Shown here: one piece after another, positions 12,007-22,824 of the stretch
Layout of the letters: the number at the start of each line of letters is the position of its first letter
How positions within the stretch are numbered: the stretch's first letter is position 1
Translations under genes and position numbers: made by a program
DNA from: Lyophyllum atratum
Lineage: Eukaryota > Basidiomycota > Agaricomycetes > Agaricales > Lyophyllaceae
Direction: 5' to 3'
DNA length: 64,000 nucleotides
NCBI GenBank assembly: GCA_014905825.1
Contig: JACGCN010000022.1
Span: 124,001 to 188,000, forward strand
Notes under the pieces: model-generated
What the model saw: the letters and a program-made list of their open reading frames with translations, nothing else
Database searches by the model: none
What the model was told of the DNA's origin: nothing

Positions 12007-12036
12007 CCTATATGCACTTTTTATTGTCTTCATCGA
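12007..12036. repeat. 30-bp direct repeat, copy 2
   Basis: It is identical over 30 bp to 10951-10980 and in the same orientation. Confidence 0.8.
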
Positions 12037-12585
12037 CGCGATCCTTTGTCCTTATCATGTGGTTGACCCGGGCGCTGGCGACCACTGGCATGGCACTGGT
12101 TGAAGTATCCCCGTCTCGATAAAGAAAACAATGGGTGCGCTTAAGTAGGTCAATGCAGCGGCCCATTTCCTCCGACTATTGACCTCCTGGCCATCTTGGT
12201 AATGATGCTGTCGGTTAGTTCCAATCCAGAGTTGTTACGGATTGATCACGATTGCCCACAGTTCAAATTTCAATATGAATATTTCACCAGTACAGTACCG
12301 ATACCCGGCTGAGGACTCTTCCAATAGGCAAGATGCGAGAGCAACTGAAGGCGATAACCTCTTGCAAGCTTTGATCTCTGATTTAGCCTCACCGCCTTAT
12401 CTGTGTCTCCATGCTTTCGTCCTTCGAGACCACACTTCTTCCGACATATAAACCACAAAACGGACCATCGGGCATGCTGCGCTTCGAACAATGGAATCAG
12501 AACTTAAACAATAACATACTCAACCTTCTGAACATGCCTTTGTTCTATATCTTGGTAATCTGGTTCCTTACGGCACTTATTTTCG

Positions 12586-12591
12586 TATAAA
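12586..12591 (+). promoter_or_regulatory. TATA box of the 12637 gene
   Basis: TATAAA lies 46 bases before the ATG at 12637. It is followed by a CA-rich leader (CACACTTATCGCAATC). Confidence 0.5.
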
Positions 12592-12636
12592 TGTACACAC
12601 TTATCGCAATCATCTCACAAACACGAATAACTCAAC

Positions 12637-13671
12637 ATGCCCCACCATGGTGATTTCCAATTACCTGGTCTTGCCAGCAACCCTCACGCTTTACCTGGTC
12701 TGATTGTTACCATGGCCTTTGCTTATAGCCGGCGGGGGAACCGTCGTCTCCTCGAGGATCACTTTCATGGCTTCTGGAACCAAGTCTTGAGCCACCTGGT
12801 CTTCGCTGAACAGTATCTCTTCCTCGCCCCCCAAATGTCCGTTTATTATGAAGAAAATCCTTCGAACAATCCGAATCTCTCTATCGAGACGCAACCGGGA
12901 ATGGCAGAGGAGCTCCGTCCAGACTTCACTATCATGGGCACACGCCTCCGCAATTTTACGAAGCAGGATTCCACCTCGCTTCACCCTGAATTCCCGGACA
13001 ATCTTAGATCCTGGAATCAAATGGTCTTTCTATCAGGAACACCTCGCGTCTTTGTAGAGCTCAAGCGTCCGCCCTCCCGTAGAATCGACGACGCTGTGTC
13101 ATTTGGCGCACTCCTACGTAACAGGTTGGAGGTTGCCGGGCGAGACGCCTCCGCGCAAGCAGCCATCGCTTTCCGACGGAAGGACTTCTCTGCCGCAGAC
13201 GATATTATTCTTATTGCTGCAGTTGGCGAATGGTGGAAATTTAGCATCATTGCACGGAAGACATGGCAGGCCCATATGGACTTCATGGCCTCTAACCTGC
13301 AAAATACTCCCTTTCTGCTCGAAGAAGATGTAGAGGAGGAGGAGGAGGAGGAGAAAGTTTCTTATAATAAACCTTCCAAAAAGGAGAAGAAGGTTCCTAC
13401 GCCACCCCCGACCACCCGCAGGACGAAACCTCCTCCTCCACGGGAAGCACTGGAGCTCCATTACGATATCCTGGGCAAGGAGCCTTTCCATAACGACATA
13501 GAGAGCTGGCCTGGCCCCGCCTCAGGAGACTTCACTGGCCATCTCTTGTTTGGCTCTCCCGAGTCCAACCAGTGTTTCTACTATATTCATAAACACTTGC
13601 GGAAAGTTGAACCTCCTCCCCTCAAGCTTTATGTGAGCCACTTCCAAATTCACTATGCTATCTGGTTCTAA
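12637..13671 (+). CDS. Orphan protein with PD-(D/E)XK nuclease-like signature (344 aa)
   Basis: This single-exon gene starts at a true ATG. I do not know the family by name, but the middle resembles a restriction-endonuclease-like fold: RPDFTIMG (Asp of the PD motif, about residue 92) and then PRVFVELKRP (the E-x-K pair, about residues 138-140). A helix-rich stretch follows (AQAAIAFRRKDF), then a hydrophobic strand (DIILIAAVGEWWKFSII), as in many fungal proteins of this type. Residues ~225-275 are a low-complexity linker with a Glu run, then Lys/Pro-rich sequence. The C-terminus is unassigned. The spacing from D to ExK (about 45 residues) is long but within what the fold tolerates. A nuclease role is inferred; it could be a catalytically idle relative. 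Confidence 0.6.
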   Translation: MPHHGDFQLPGLASNPHALPGLIVTMAFAYSRRGNRRLLEDHFHGFWNQVLSHLVFAEQYLFLAPQMSVYYEENPSNNPNLSIETQPGMAEELRPDFTIMGTRLRNFTKQDSTSLHPEFPDNLRSWNQMVFLSGTPRVFVELKRPPSRRIDDAVSFGALLRNRLEVAGRDASAQAAIAFRRKDFSAADDIILIAAVGEWWKFSIIARKTWQAHMDFMASNLQNTPFLLEEDVEEEEEEEKVSYNKPSKKEKKVPTPPPTTRRTKPPPPREALELHYDILGKEPFHNDIESWPGPASGDFTGHLLFGSPESNQCFYYIHKHLRKVEPPPLKLYVSHFQIHYAIWF

Positions 13672-14316
13672 AGTACTACAGGAACCGTCTTCAAACACGG
13701 ATGATGAGCTAGACCTCTTCTCGTCCTGAAGGTGATGGTGACGTGACGATGGGTGGTGATGGGGGTGACTTAAGAATCAGTGCCAGGTTGGTACATACGC
13801 TTGGAGCACAAGGAAAAGGTGATGAAGAGCAAGGAACCTTTATGGGACATATGCCAGACGAGTTCATTTGTGGTTCATATTTTCAGCAGGAGAAATCGTA
13901 TGATCGTGTGACCGGTTCTTTACACTCTTGAGCGTTGGTACAATTAACCAGCCAAGTAGCGAGCGAGAAATATTGATGAAGACATCCAATATAACATCCA
14001 ATATAACATGATAGGAGGACAATGGGCCTTATAATTTCTTTCAGCTGTGCTGATCGCCTACACAGACATGAGATCACGAAACAAACGAATGGCCATCAAG
14101 GAGGGACTAGGACATGTTGTGGCGAATCGTATGTGTATATATTACAGGATAGGTGTCCCATCATGTAGCCTAAGGGGGTGAGGCAAGGATCTCGTTGTGC
14201 TGTCAGGGACCGTGCCGTATGTACCGTGACAATGAAGAGGCCCTACAGCTGCGCCATAAATTCAGCCGTATATAACGTGACATCCAGGATGTCCCAAGTT
14301 ATCACGGAAGAGGGCA
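13672..14316. other. Intergenic, no gene recognised
   Basis: It separates the nuclease-like gene from the 3' end of ORC5. A short tandem pair of about 12 bp (ACATCCAATATA) sits near 13983-14006. Nothing else was seen. Confidence 0.5.
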
Positions 14317-16156
14317 CTAGGCTGGATCCCACATAAGGTCGTTCAGCGGAATCTCCAGCTGTTTAGCCAACGCCAGCGCTACATGATACGAGATCCCACA
14401 CTTGAAAGCCGGGGGCCCGTCGATCCTATCGCCAGGCGATGTTCGATGAAGGAGCCGCATCGATGTTAGCTCCATGATCTAGGAAGCCTTCAATACGAAG
14501 CGCGAGTCAAGCAAAGTCGGTGCCACGTACGGCTGAGTAGATTCCAACTCTGCTGGTCTCCATGTCGGTATATTCACCAGGGATGGTATACTCGGGTGCA
14601 GGCAACCGTGCCTCGGCATCGTTTTCCTCCAATAGTGCGCCGAGAATCGCCAGCAGCCGGTCGAGCGGGAACGCGAGAGGGCCAACTAGACGTTGCGGTA
14701 CCTGTACAGATCTAGTCAGTCGAGATAGATAAACAGTCTGTCGTTGCGCAACCCACCTTCGTCGGCCCACTTCTCGTCGTCTTCCTCGCTCGCCGCTTCC
14801 GCTTCTTCTCATCCAGGCCACGCCCAAACATCCTCACATCCGACTTAGCGGGGTTTGTCGAGGCCAAGAACGCCGCTATCAGTATGAATCTCGACATCCG
14901 GGGGAGCGCCTGGGTCCCGTCCACGAGCTTCGTCGCACGCTGATCAGTGCCCTTGACGATGTGCCCTGGGTGTTTCGCAAGGAGGTTGGGGTCTGGCTTG
15001 TTCTTGGCCGCCCAGTCAGACGCGTTGGTGAGCCGGGGGTAGAGTTCCTCCATGGCGATGCTTAGTGACGCGTTGAAGAGCCGGCTGAGGCGCATTCGGA
15101 CGTCCTCTGATGGTGGCGAGAGCTGAGGCTGTGGATCGTCTGCTTCATCAAGGTCCATCTCATCAACCCTGTGTTCGAGGGCGCATTGATGGTCGTCGAG
15201 GACCGGTTGTACGAAGCCCGGCCATCGAGCTGCTGCGATGTACTCGATTTCTTGAGTGTCGTGGGTGAAGGGGAAGCACACGTCGCAAAGCACGGTTACG
15301 AAATGAGAATAGAGACCCTTCAATGAGGGATGGTAGGGACCAGGAGTGGAGTCGTCGGAAACGGGGAATTTGGAGATGACGCGTTGAACAATGACTAAGG
15401 CATTGAATCAGATGGGCCCGATGTCTTTCACAGCGAATGAGGCGTACTTTCTTTGGTTGGTGGGGGTATATCGATAAAATATGGATCGGGGGAAGCTCCT
15501 AGGGACGGCCGTATATCCTCCCATCGAACTTCCGAGATAAGAATGACCGTCAAGTCAAGTTGAGTCTGGGAAAGATATCAGGACGTGTAGGATCACGCAT
15601 GCCAGAGCTTTCGCACCAATTCTGCCAACCGCGTCAGTGGCACAAGAATATCGGGAAGGGACTCCTTCAACCTTTCCGCACGTTCAATTACGATGACCAG
15701 CCTCACATCTTCGCTGTCCAATTCCGTCTTCTGTTTGCCTTTCCCCTTCCCCTTCCCTTTGTCGCGCAGATAAAGGCTGACCGCGCGCAGCCCATGGATG
15801 AAACCATCGAAGTTCTCATTGAACCTCTCGGCGTCGTCTTCCAAGCTCCAGTTTGCGCATCCGTCGTCCCAACTGGCGTTCCACTTTGTCAGAGCATTCA
15901 AGATCGAGTCGTATAAGAGCCGAGCGGTGAAGCAAGCCACCGCGTTCACTTTCGCGTAATGAACGCGCTTCGATGAGCCTGGGTCTTCATTACGCTGAAT
16001 ATCTTCAAGAAGGGAGGCTACGACCGAGGCCGTCACCCGCGGAGACGTCGCGTCGTTGATGTATATGAACGGAGGTGGGAAGGTGTCCACGAGAGTAGAA
16101 ACTTCATCCGAGAACTGTTCGTAGCCGATTTTCCAATTGTCAGACGCGCCGTCCAT
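14317..16156 (-). CDS. ORC5: Origin recognition complex subunit 5
   Basis: This is a subunit of the nuclear origin recognition complex that loads MCM helicases. The exons are 16156-15617, 15565-15448, 15394-14757, 14701-14531 and 14478-14317. All phases join, giving 542 residues. Diagnostic blocks are PPPFIYI at the N-terminus, VRLVIVIERAERLKE in the Walker B position, VRWEDIRPSLGASPDPY, the winged-helix entry SRFILIAAFLASTNPAKSDVR, FPLDRLLAIL, and the C-terminal FKCGISY and LNDLMWDPA. The last intron (54 bp) is needed to reach the conserved C-terminus; reading through it stops at once. The usual GxxxxGK(S/T) nucleotide loop is absent (the segment reads NDATSPRVT), so ATP binding by this subunit is doubtful. 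The start is the ATG nearest the conserved block. Confidence 0.93.
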
Positions 16157-17788
16157 TAAAGGTGCGAGGAATGAAAGGAACACAAACTGGGAGGATAGTG
16201 TTTTACTGAAGAGGCCATTGTGATCTTGCTTATGTAAGTCAAAAAGTACTCATGATGCAAAAGCAAACAGAGGGTGATTCCGAGATGTACGGTCATGCCG
16301 CGCTTGGCTCCACTGGTTCCATCAATTTGCTTCTGGAAGTTCAAACGCTCAGCGCTCAACGTTCAACCTCCTGCTTAGACTTGTGACCGTGTCGCGATCC
16401 AAGTACTCCAAAGTGTGGCCTCGCAAGCCACAGGCTCCCTTGAGAGGATTATTGGCTGAAATCTGATATCTCTCGTGCCAAAAAGACTACGGTCTTCGGG
16501 GCCAGCCTTCCTTGAAGCGTGTCCTTGCAATCCAAATGTACGCGCTCCTTTAATTGACTTCTCCTTTCCAGGAGTATTGTCATCAAGCTCTGAGCTATAT
16601 TCTTGCAGGTAATTGCGAAATACAGCGCCGGTGTGTCAGCATTCAGTATAACCTGAGCATTGAAGAGGTTCTATAGACTATCACAGTTGATTTTTGCCAA
16701 GCCCAAGGCCGCCACGCTTGAAAACAAAACATACAATTCCTTGAGCCTCTTCTTCCCGGCGGCCCCTCAAAGTCATTTCAGCCTCTTACATACACAATGA
16801 ACGGTCCCTACGCCCACGTCAGCTTAAAAATCAACCAATTTGGCGTATCCCAGGTTGGCTCTCATTTGACGACGTGTTAAACTCGACTGTCCCAATTTCT
16901 GGACGCGCATTAGGGGCGGTCATCTCACCTGGGCATGTTGAATGCTGGAATGTACCAAAATGGCCTCTCCGACGGTCGACTTTCTCGTTTGCCACCAGGC
17001 GGAAAAACACGTTATGATGATCATTTGACTTGCATTTGACGATGGCAGCTCTCTAATGGCAACCACGCATCAGATGTTTGTCTTGTATCGCTTGGTCCCC
17101 GCCATGTATTCAATAAGCACATACTATTAGCAGCCTTTCCCCTTACTCCTTTTACCCATTCGACGAGAAGCTTGCGAGTTCTGATATACCTTCTGGTCCG
17201 ACTTTTGGATACTTTTAGGACTTGGAAAACTTGTTTTCTCGTTTTATAAGACAGTGGGCTCAGCTTACAAAAGACAGTGATCCTTGTCACTTTTCACGCC
17301 TTTTCGTCCTTTCAAAAGTATCAGAAGGGGCAAAAGTTAAACTTGTAATTCTTCTGATGTCTACTCTGTTACTAAGGTGCTATCCATCTCTGCGAAAGAA
17401 TAGCCAAGGCCAATGGGACTCGGCCGAATGACGGCACATAAGAGAGGCGAATGCTGAGGGCTCTTGATCAGGCAGGCTGAAGGTGGCCACGGAACCTTGA
17501 CGCCAATCTTATTGGACGAATAAACACTGATGGGAGAGCATTCCCATCCACGCTGAAGCCGATCATACGGTTTGTGAGGCACTGTTGTGTAAACGTGATA
17601 ATCGACAGGTCGCCGTATGACGGCAAGATCGTATAAGGCTGAGGTAGCAGGAGGAGGATATACATGAGCAATAACTAGAAGATAAAAGATAGAGGTATGG
17701 TAACTAAGGATGTCCTCACGATATAGTATACAGAGACGACCAGCGCTTGAGACCCTCTAGTGGCGGCGATGAAGGGCTTGAGAAGATT
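16157..17788. other. Intergenic with one dispersed repeat
   Basis: Apart from the repeat at 16361-16735 I see nothing recognisable. Short frames near 17021-17670 lack motifs. Confidence 0.5.
16361..16735. repeat. Dispersed repeat R1, copy A
   Basis: About 375 bp align by eye, with small indels, to 24786-25160 in the same orientation. Shared blocks include GACTTGTGACCGTGTCGC, GTGTCAGCATTCAGT and TTGAAGAGG. No terminal inverted repeats were seen. Neither copy is in a gene. Confidence 0.7.
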
Positions 17789-18771
17789 CTACGACTTGGA
17801 GCCGCATTGATTTAGGCCTGCACCACAGAACTGTGCAATGATAATCCATAAGATAATCTGTGAAGGTTTGAATTGAACATCCCGGTAATTGAGTAGAGGA
17901 GTAAGGTCTTGTGACTCACCAGCCCGACTAGGAAAGAAAGTGCCAAAACCTTCTTATTCCTCCACCACATCTGTCTCCTCACGCTTCTAGCCCCTCGTCT
18001 GAATGCTGTTGCTTGCCCTGCCATGACGTCCGTCTTATCTACAAGAAGTTCGATCCTCTCGCCTCGGCTTAGGATTTGTTCCACGTTCTGCACCATTATA
18101 TCTTTCACTTGGTTCAGCTCCGTTTGAGCGCGAGTCAGCTCGTCTGCGGGCGGCGCGGTGTTGTACGTATGCATCAAGGTTGCAATGATAGGTCCGAAGC
18201 TGCCTTGAAGACCATGTGCGGGTGTTTCATCGGATGACGAGGAAGATGGAGCGGCCGTAAACTGTACAATGGATGTTATCGGCGTTGGCTAAGTAATGTA
18301 ATGAGGCATACCTTTCGTTGCAGATCTGCGAGGAAAGCAAAAGGCATTCTCCTGCAAGATGGCTCGTTCAAAACCTAGACGAGCAGGCAAAAGCACTTAC
18401 CGCCCAGCATCATCATCTGCCATTACAAGATATGTGAACCCTCCCTCTGATATGTAATGAAAGAGATATTGCTCCCAAACATAAGTGAGTTTGCTGTGAA
18501 TGACGTAGTTGAGTTGTTAGGCACCAATGGAAGTCAGAGAAGATCTATACCTGTTATTTGGAGGAATCTTCGAAAGAATGGTCTGCGTTGCTGTGGACTT
18601 TGGTTCATATCTTGAGACGCTTCGAAAGGGCAAGATACAAACCTTGCGAAAAATCGCGTTTCCCAGCCTGATGCTCGGCAAGGATAGTTGGTCCCCTGGC
18701 CACAAGTGCGTGAATCTATATAGATGTCAGTTTTTGAATGATGTGAGCTTCGACTTGCATACCAGCGACAT
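17789..18771 (-). CDS. Longin R-SNARE, VAMP7-like (221 aa)
   Basis: This is a vesicle R-SNARE of the VAMP7/longin class, acting in endosome-vacuole or secretory fusion. The exons are 18771-18763, 18715-18643, 18590-18551, 18493-18401, 18351-18312, 18261-17920 and 17857-17789. The N-terminal longin domain starts MSLIHALVARGPTILAEHQA and includes LTYVWEQYLFHYI. The SNARE helix (residues ~125-180) has the ionic-layer Arg in ILSRGERIELLVDKTD. A basic juxtamembrane patch (RRQMWWRNKK) precedes one C-terminal membrane anchor, which is completed only by splicing in the last exon (ILWIIIAQFCG). The length equals the family norm. It is divergent from the F-box gene at 18988, with 216 bp between starts. 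Confidence 0.94.
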
Positions 18772-18987
18772 CGAGGCTTGTGGTGGTGGTTGTAAAGGAG
18801 CATTGGGCGCGGCAGCAGCAATGGACCAAGCGATTACCTCACCTTTCTCACGTTCGAGGTAAAATTACATTTTTATTTCCGTTCAAGAATATTTCAAGTT
18901 CAGCCATCTTGAACCACTCACTGATCATCGATCCATTGCCCGTACTTTTGCAGTCTGTAAAATTCACCATTCCCCTCGAACCAAAAT
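18772..18987. promoter_or_regulatory. Divergent intergenic promoter region
   Basis: These 216 bp separate the starts of the VAMP7-like gene (-) and the F-box gene (+), so they must serve both. No specific element was identified. Confidence 0.45.
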
Positions 18988-20730
18988 ATGATGAGCGGTA
19001 TGAGATCTTATTACTTTTCTTGTGATTTTTAATAGACGTCTTTATAAGATTTGGCCTCCCACTTCATCGGCCCTAATGGCGATCAAGCCTCCGCATTCAG
19101 TATCGCTGAAGTGAGGGCAAATGCTTGTGCATATATCCTATCCGAGATTTCTTCCTCTGAAGAGGTGACGTGCCTTTGGAAACGGCGTCTCAACGCCCTA
19201 GCTCTCGTTTCACGTCTTCCACCAGAAATCCTAGGGACAATCTTCAAATACGTGGCAGCGGGAGCCACAAAGCACTCGAAACTTGAATGGATACCCGTCT
19301 CGCACGTATGCTGGTATTGGCGTTTCGCTGCTCTAGACTGCCCCGATCTCTGGTGTAACATACCATTTACACATCCGTCTTGGGCAGCCGAAATGTTTCG
19401 ACGCTCGAAAATGGCACCTTTGACAGTCACAGTCGAGTTCCGCCGTCATTACGATACTGAAGCAGCATCGCAGCGCAAGGCTCAAGCTGTCCACGCATTG
19501 TTGAGCCAAGTTTTGACCCAGATGTCCCGCGTCAAGCGACTTACACTTTCTCAATCTGTTCATTGGAGCCATTCAGCGTTCCTGGAGCTGATCGAACTCC
19601 TTGACGCTCCCGCTCCCCTTTTGGAAAAACTTTATGTCTCCTTCGGCGACAATGACGATGGGTGTCGACTGGCCGATGGCCTGTTAGCAAGCTCATCTCG
19701 ATTAGTCCACCTCAGACTGTCCAGGTGTGGGATTACATGGCAAGGACTGGTTTTCAGCAACCTCAAATCACTCAGAATTCTTAATCCTCCAAACACCACG
19801 CATCCAACAATGAACCAGTTCGTTGCTGCGTTGTCCGAAATGCGCTTTCTCGAAATACTCGTGTTTTGTTCGAGCTTCGCTCCCCCCGACATCGCGCAAA
19901 CGGCGTCCCAGATCACCGCCACGCTTCCATGCCTTCGCTCTCTCCAAGTTGATAGCGATTTCAGGGAATGTACGGTCCTCCTTGACTGCCTCACCTACCC
20001 CAAGAATATCCATGTCGAGGTCAAATGCAGGGTCCTCGATAGCGATGTACAATCTGCGAGCCGTCCTTCTCTCATCAGAAGGCTAGCTGAAAAGCTCGTC
20101 GATGGGATAGATGGTCAGATCCGTTCTCTAGCGGTGAAGCAGTGCCATATCAAGTGTTGGAGGTCGTCTGACGTCGCGCTGGATAATCCAAAGGCTCTCC
20201 CTACAATTAGCGTCCAGTTGGGCATTTTTTCAAGTCTAGCAGAAGAAATCCTGAACCTACTTCCTATTGACCAACTGTCTGCACTGTCGGTTATGGATAC
20301 CAACCTCTCCCATGCAAAATGGTTGAATCTTGGTACCCTCAGCCAGCTGAAGACCCTCTATGCTGGCTGGGAAACCGAGACGACAGTCCTCGATACACTT
20401 TCTCATGGGATATCGCGCTTCACGGGAGACTCGGCTGGAGTTGAGCAGCCCGTCGTCGTGAATAATCCCATGTTCAGTGCCCTGAGCCGCCTAACAATCA
20501 TTTCCTGGACCTCCGATGGCCATACTGACACTGCTGGCCCGTCGCTCATGGTCAAACTGGCAGAGCGTTTGAAGCTGAGGAACGATGCAGGGCTACGGCT
20601 CCATTATCTGAGGGTGGAGGAATGTCCATATGTCGAGAGGAGACATATCATTCGCTTCGAAAAGCTTGTTGACGTCTTTAGATTTATAAGGTGGGATGGG
20701 TACACTGAAGGCTCCGAATCCACGGAGTGA
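18988..20730 (+). CDS. F-box protein with leucine-rich C-terminus, paralogue 1 (563 aa)
   Basis: This is a putative substrate adaptor of an SCF ubiquitin ligase. The exons are 18988-18997 (10 nt) and 19049-20730, joined by a 51-bp intron. The F-box occupies about residues 58-105: SRLPPEILGTIFKYV, then VSHVCWYWRFAALDCPDLW. A stretch typical of Agaricomycete F-box families follows (MFRRSKMAPLTV). The remainder consists of irregular leucine-rich repeats (LRSLQVDSDF, LKTLYAGW). The long frame itself has no early ATG. The tiny first exon supplies it, in the same arrangement as the paralogue at 22825-24596. The exact partner is unknown. Confidence 0.85.
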
Positions 20731-21080
20731 TCGAATCAGACACATTTTCAGTCACCCATACCACTCCATACCACTCCACACTGAGTATTCTACGAGACTG
20801 CTACAACGTATTCCCTGCAGTAGGAAGGTACCCAGTTCAGACACAGATTCCTGAATACATCGATGTACGCCGTTCCCCCCCTTTGCGACAGGTAGGGGCA
20901 TCACACCGTAGGCTGTAGCATGTCCAGCGCTCCTGCGGGCGTAAACAATGTCGTGGATTGCGGTTACATCACTATAATCGTATTGTCCGCTGCCACTCCA
21001 GCGGGCCCGCTAAACCTCAACCTACGACGCGTTGTCTGCGCCCGAGGAGCGTTGGACACGCTACAGTGCGATGCCGGTAT
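20731..21080. other. Intergenic between F-box paralogue 1 and the remnant
   Basis: No gene was recognised. It may include further decayed F-box sequence, but I could not align it. Confidence 0.4.
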
Positions 21081-21282
21081 GTGCAAGGCAGGGCTCTCCG
21101 ACAGCTTCGCTACTTGGAGCTGAAGGAGTGCCTGCATGTGGATCGGAAGGACGATGTGAAGTGTCTCGAACAGTTTGCCGAGAGATCGAGTGGGAGGGTG
21201 TTACAGCTCCACAAAGGAGTGAATGGCACTCGAAGGCTTCGCAGATGAAGACAACGATTCGAGTACCTCGGAATATTACTGA
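21081..21282 (+). pseudogene. Decayed C-terminus of a third F-box paralogue
   Basis: Translated fragments match the C-termini of the two intact F-box genes but lie in three different frames. LRQLRYLELKECLHVDRKD resembles LHYLRVEECPYVERR of paralogue 1. CREIEWEGV resembles VKEVEWDGE of paralogue 2. A final DSSTSEYY before the stop at 21280-21282 resembles the acidic/Tyr tail of paralogue 2. At least two frameshifts are needed, and no F-box was found upstream, so this is a remnant. Confidence 0.65.
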
Positions 21283-21877
21283 GAATAGCTGAGAATGATC
21301 TAGAATGATACCACACGACGTCCAGTCCTAGCTGCTTTCGACGTCCAACTCGACTATGCCTTCCACGAAGGCAAATATCTACCTTGCCTATAAAGGTTAG
21401 TGGAATCGCATTATGCCAGTTGCTGCTTTCAACAGTGAGTCTTGGTGTGGCGCAGAAGACAAAGCTACGTTACTCATAACTGCTGGTGACCAACAGCCCC
21501 GGACGCAAGTCGAAAGCTCGTCTCTATGAATGTATACAGTTCCCGCCTTCGTCCTGGCAAAAGAAGCCTCGCCGTCGTAAACTTTCTAAATTTCTGATTC
21601 CCTTCACCGGACTCCTGAAGCCTTCATATCAACTCACCGAACCGCTGAGCCAGACTCGAGTCGCATTTTAACTACATCCTGCTCCATGTGGACGCCGTGC
21701 TCAGATCACGAACGTTGGTCTTCCGAATCGCTCTGATTCGCTCGGTCCTATGACCCACGAACCTTGTCAACCTATCGGACAGGTTTGATATTAATTAACC
21801 AGATCGTACCCTGAATTACATGAGCCTCGCGTTGCCATTCAAGAAATCGAAGACTCTCGACCAGATCCTTTCATATA
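21283..21877. other. Unassigned DNA before duplicated segment D1
   Basis: No gene was recognised. A short plus-strand frame at 21486-21671 has no motif. Confidence 0.4.
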
Positions 21878-22319
21878 ATATCTTTGCGAGTCTCTTTCGA
21901 AATCAACACTTATCGCCGGCCTATCTATAGGATCTTACCATCGATAATCCACATCAAGCTGAAATCTAGGGGACGAACGACAGATCGGTCCCAACTGCAG
22001 CAGGCACCCTCATTTCCAAAATCTCTGGTGCATATGGACACAGTGAGGCTCGAGACCGGCTGTGTCGCACGGGACAGCTGGGAAATCCGGATCTGTGAAA
22101 GAAATCAACTTTATCGATCCGATGATTTCAGAAATCGCTGATGATCCCGAACTGCCCTTGAGATTCCTATCCACACGACCACGTCAGACGGCCTATTGCC
22201 ATTGGTTGCTCTCGAATTAGCCTGGGCAATGTGTACGCATCATCCTCGAAGCTATGACGGTAGGCGATGCTCATGTGCAATGTGCTCGACTAGTATACGA
22301 AGAGTCTCATTAGAGTACA
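21878..22319. repeat. Duplicated segment D1, copy A (empty site of the LTR element)
   Basis: It is nearly identical to 26219-26565 plus 27479-27584; only scattered substitutions and a 12-bp indel were seen. Copy A lacks the 908-bp LTR element: the sequence runs GTTGCTCTCGAATTAG without interruption at about 22205-22220. It therefore preserves the unoccupied site. No protein family was recognised in it. Confidence 0.88.
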
Positions 22320-22594
22320 ACCGGCACGATCGTCAGCTCCCTCGAGTCCCTCCCCTCCGCCTTCCCTTCAGCACTCCGCTCCCTCCTCTCCCTTACCGAC
22401 CGAACATAATCCACCCCAGCCCATGCCGCCCCCGACATAACCTGCACAATACTCGGCTGCGTATAACTCGTCCCCTCCGGGAACACTCCAATCACCTGGC
22501 CCGCCGCGAGCGCGTTCGAGGATTCATTGAACAGGCGCGACTGGCTGCGGTTTCCCAGCCCGTTTCCTGTGCTAGTGGTGGTATCCCCGTGGTT
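22319..22594 (-). pseudogene. Acyltransferase fragment A (internal part of exon 3)
   Basis: It matches parent positions about 32475-32747 of the acyltransferase gene at 30968-33154, same strand. It keeps the FPEGTSYTQPSIVQVMSG block but has no exons on either side. Its higher-coordinate edge ends at the same parent bases where fragment B (35863-36378) begins. It directly abuts segment D1. It cannot encode a working enzyme. Confidence 0.88.
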
Positions 22595-22705
22595 AGACAT
22601 CGAACCGGAAGGGCTCCGAGAGCCGTCCCATCACGATCCGGATTGTTGCCTATTCACTTGTCGCGGTGCAAAACGCCAACGCCAACGATCTATCATTGGA
22701 TTCAA

Positions 22706-22781
22706 GTCAAGCAGAAACAAACAGAGGTGATTCAAATTTCAGATGTGTCGTTGTGGGTCGCAGCTGATACTAGGATGCTAG
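22706..22781. repeat. 76-bp direct repeat left of F-box paralogue 2
   Basis: It aligns over its length with 24696-24771 in the same orientation (shared block AACAAACAGAGGTGATTC). The two copies flank the F-box gene at 22825-24596. Confidence 0.75.
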
Positions 22782-22824
22782 ATTGAACGCCATTCTTGCT
22801 TAGATTGAGAAGTAATCGTCCATA

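Larger units (their letters stand above)
11860..12636. other. Intergenic upstream of the PD-(D/E)XK-like gene
   Basis: It contains the second 30-bp repeat and the promoter of the next gene, with TATAAA at 12586. Nothing else was recognised. Confidence 0.5.

Noticed and set aside
10951..12036. 30-bp direct repeats as very short LTRs of a mobile element
   Set aside because: The blocks do not have TG...CA ends, no target duplication was found, and the second orphan copy lacks them.
13331..13360. GAG-rich run as a microsatellite
   Set aside because: It encodes a Glu stretch in frame inside the PD-(D/E)XK-like protein and is explained by that.
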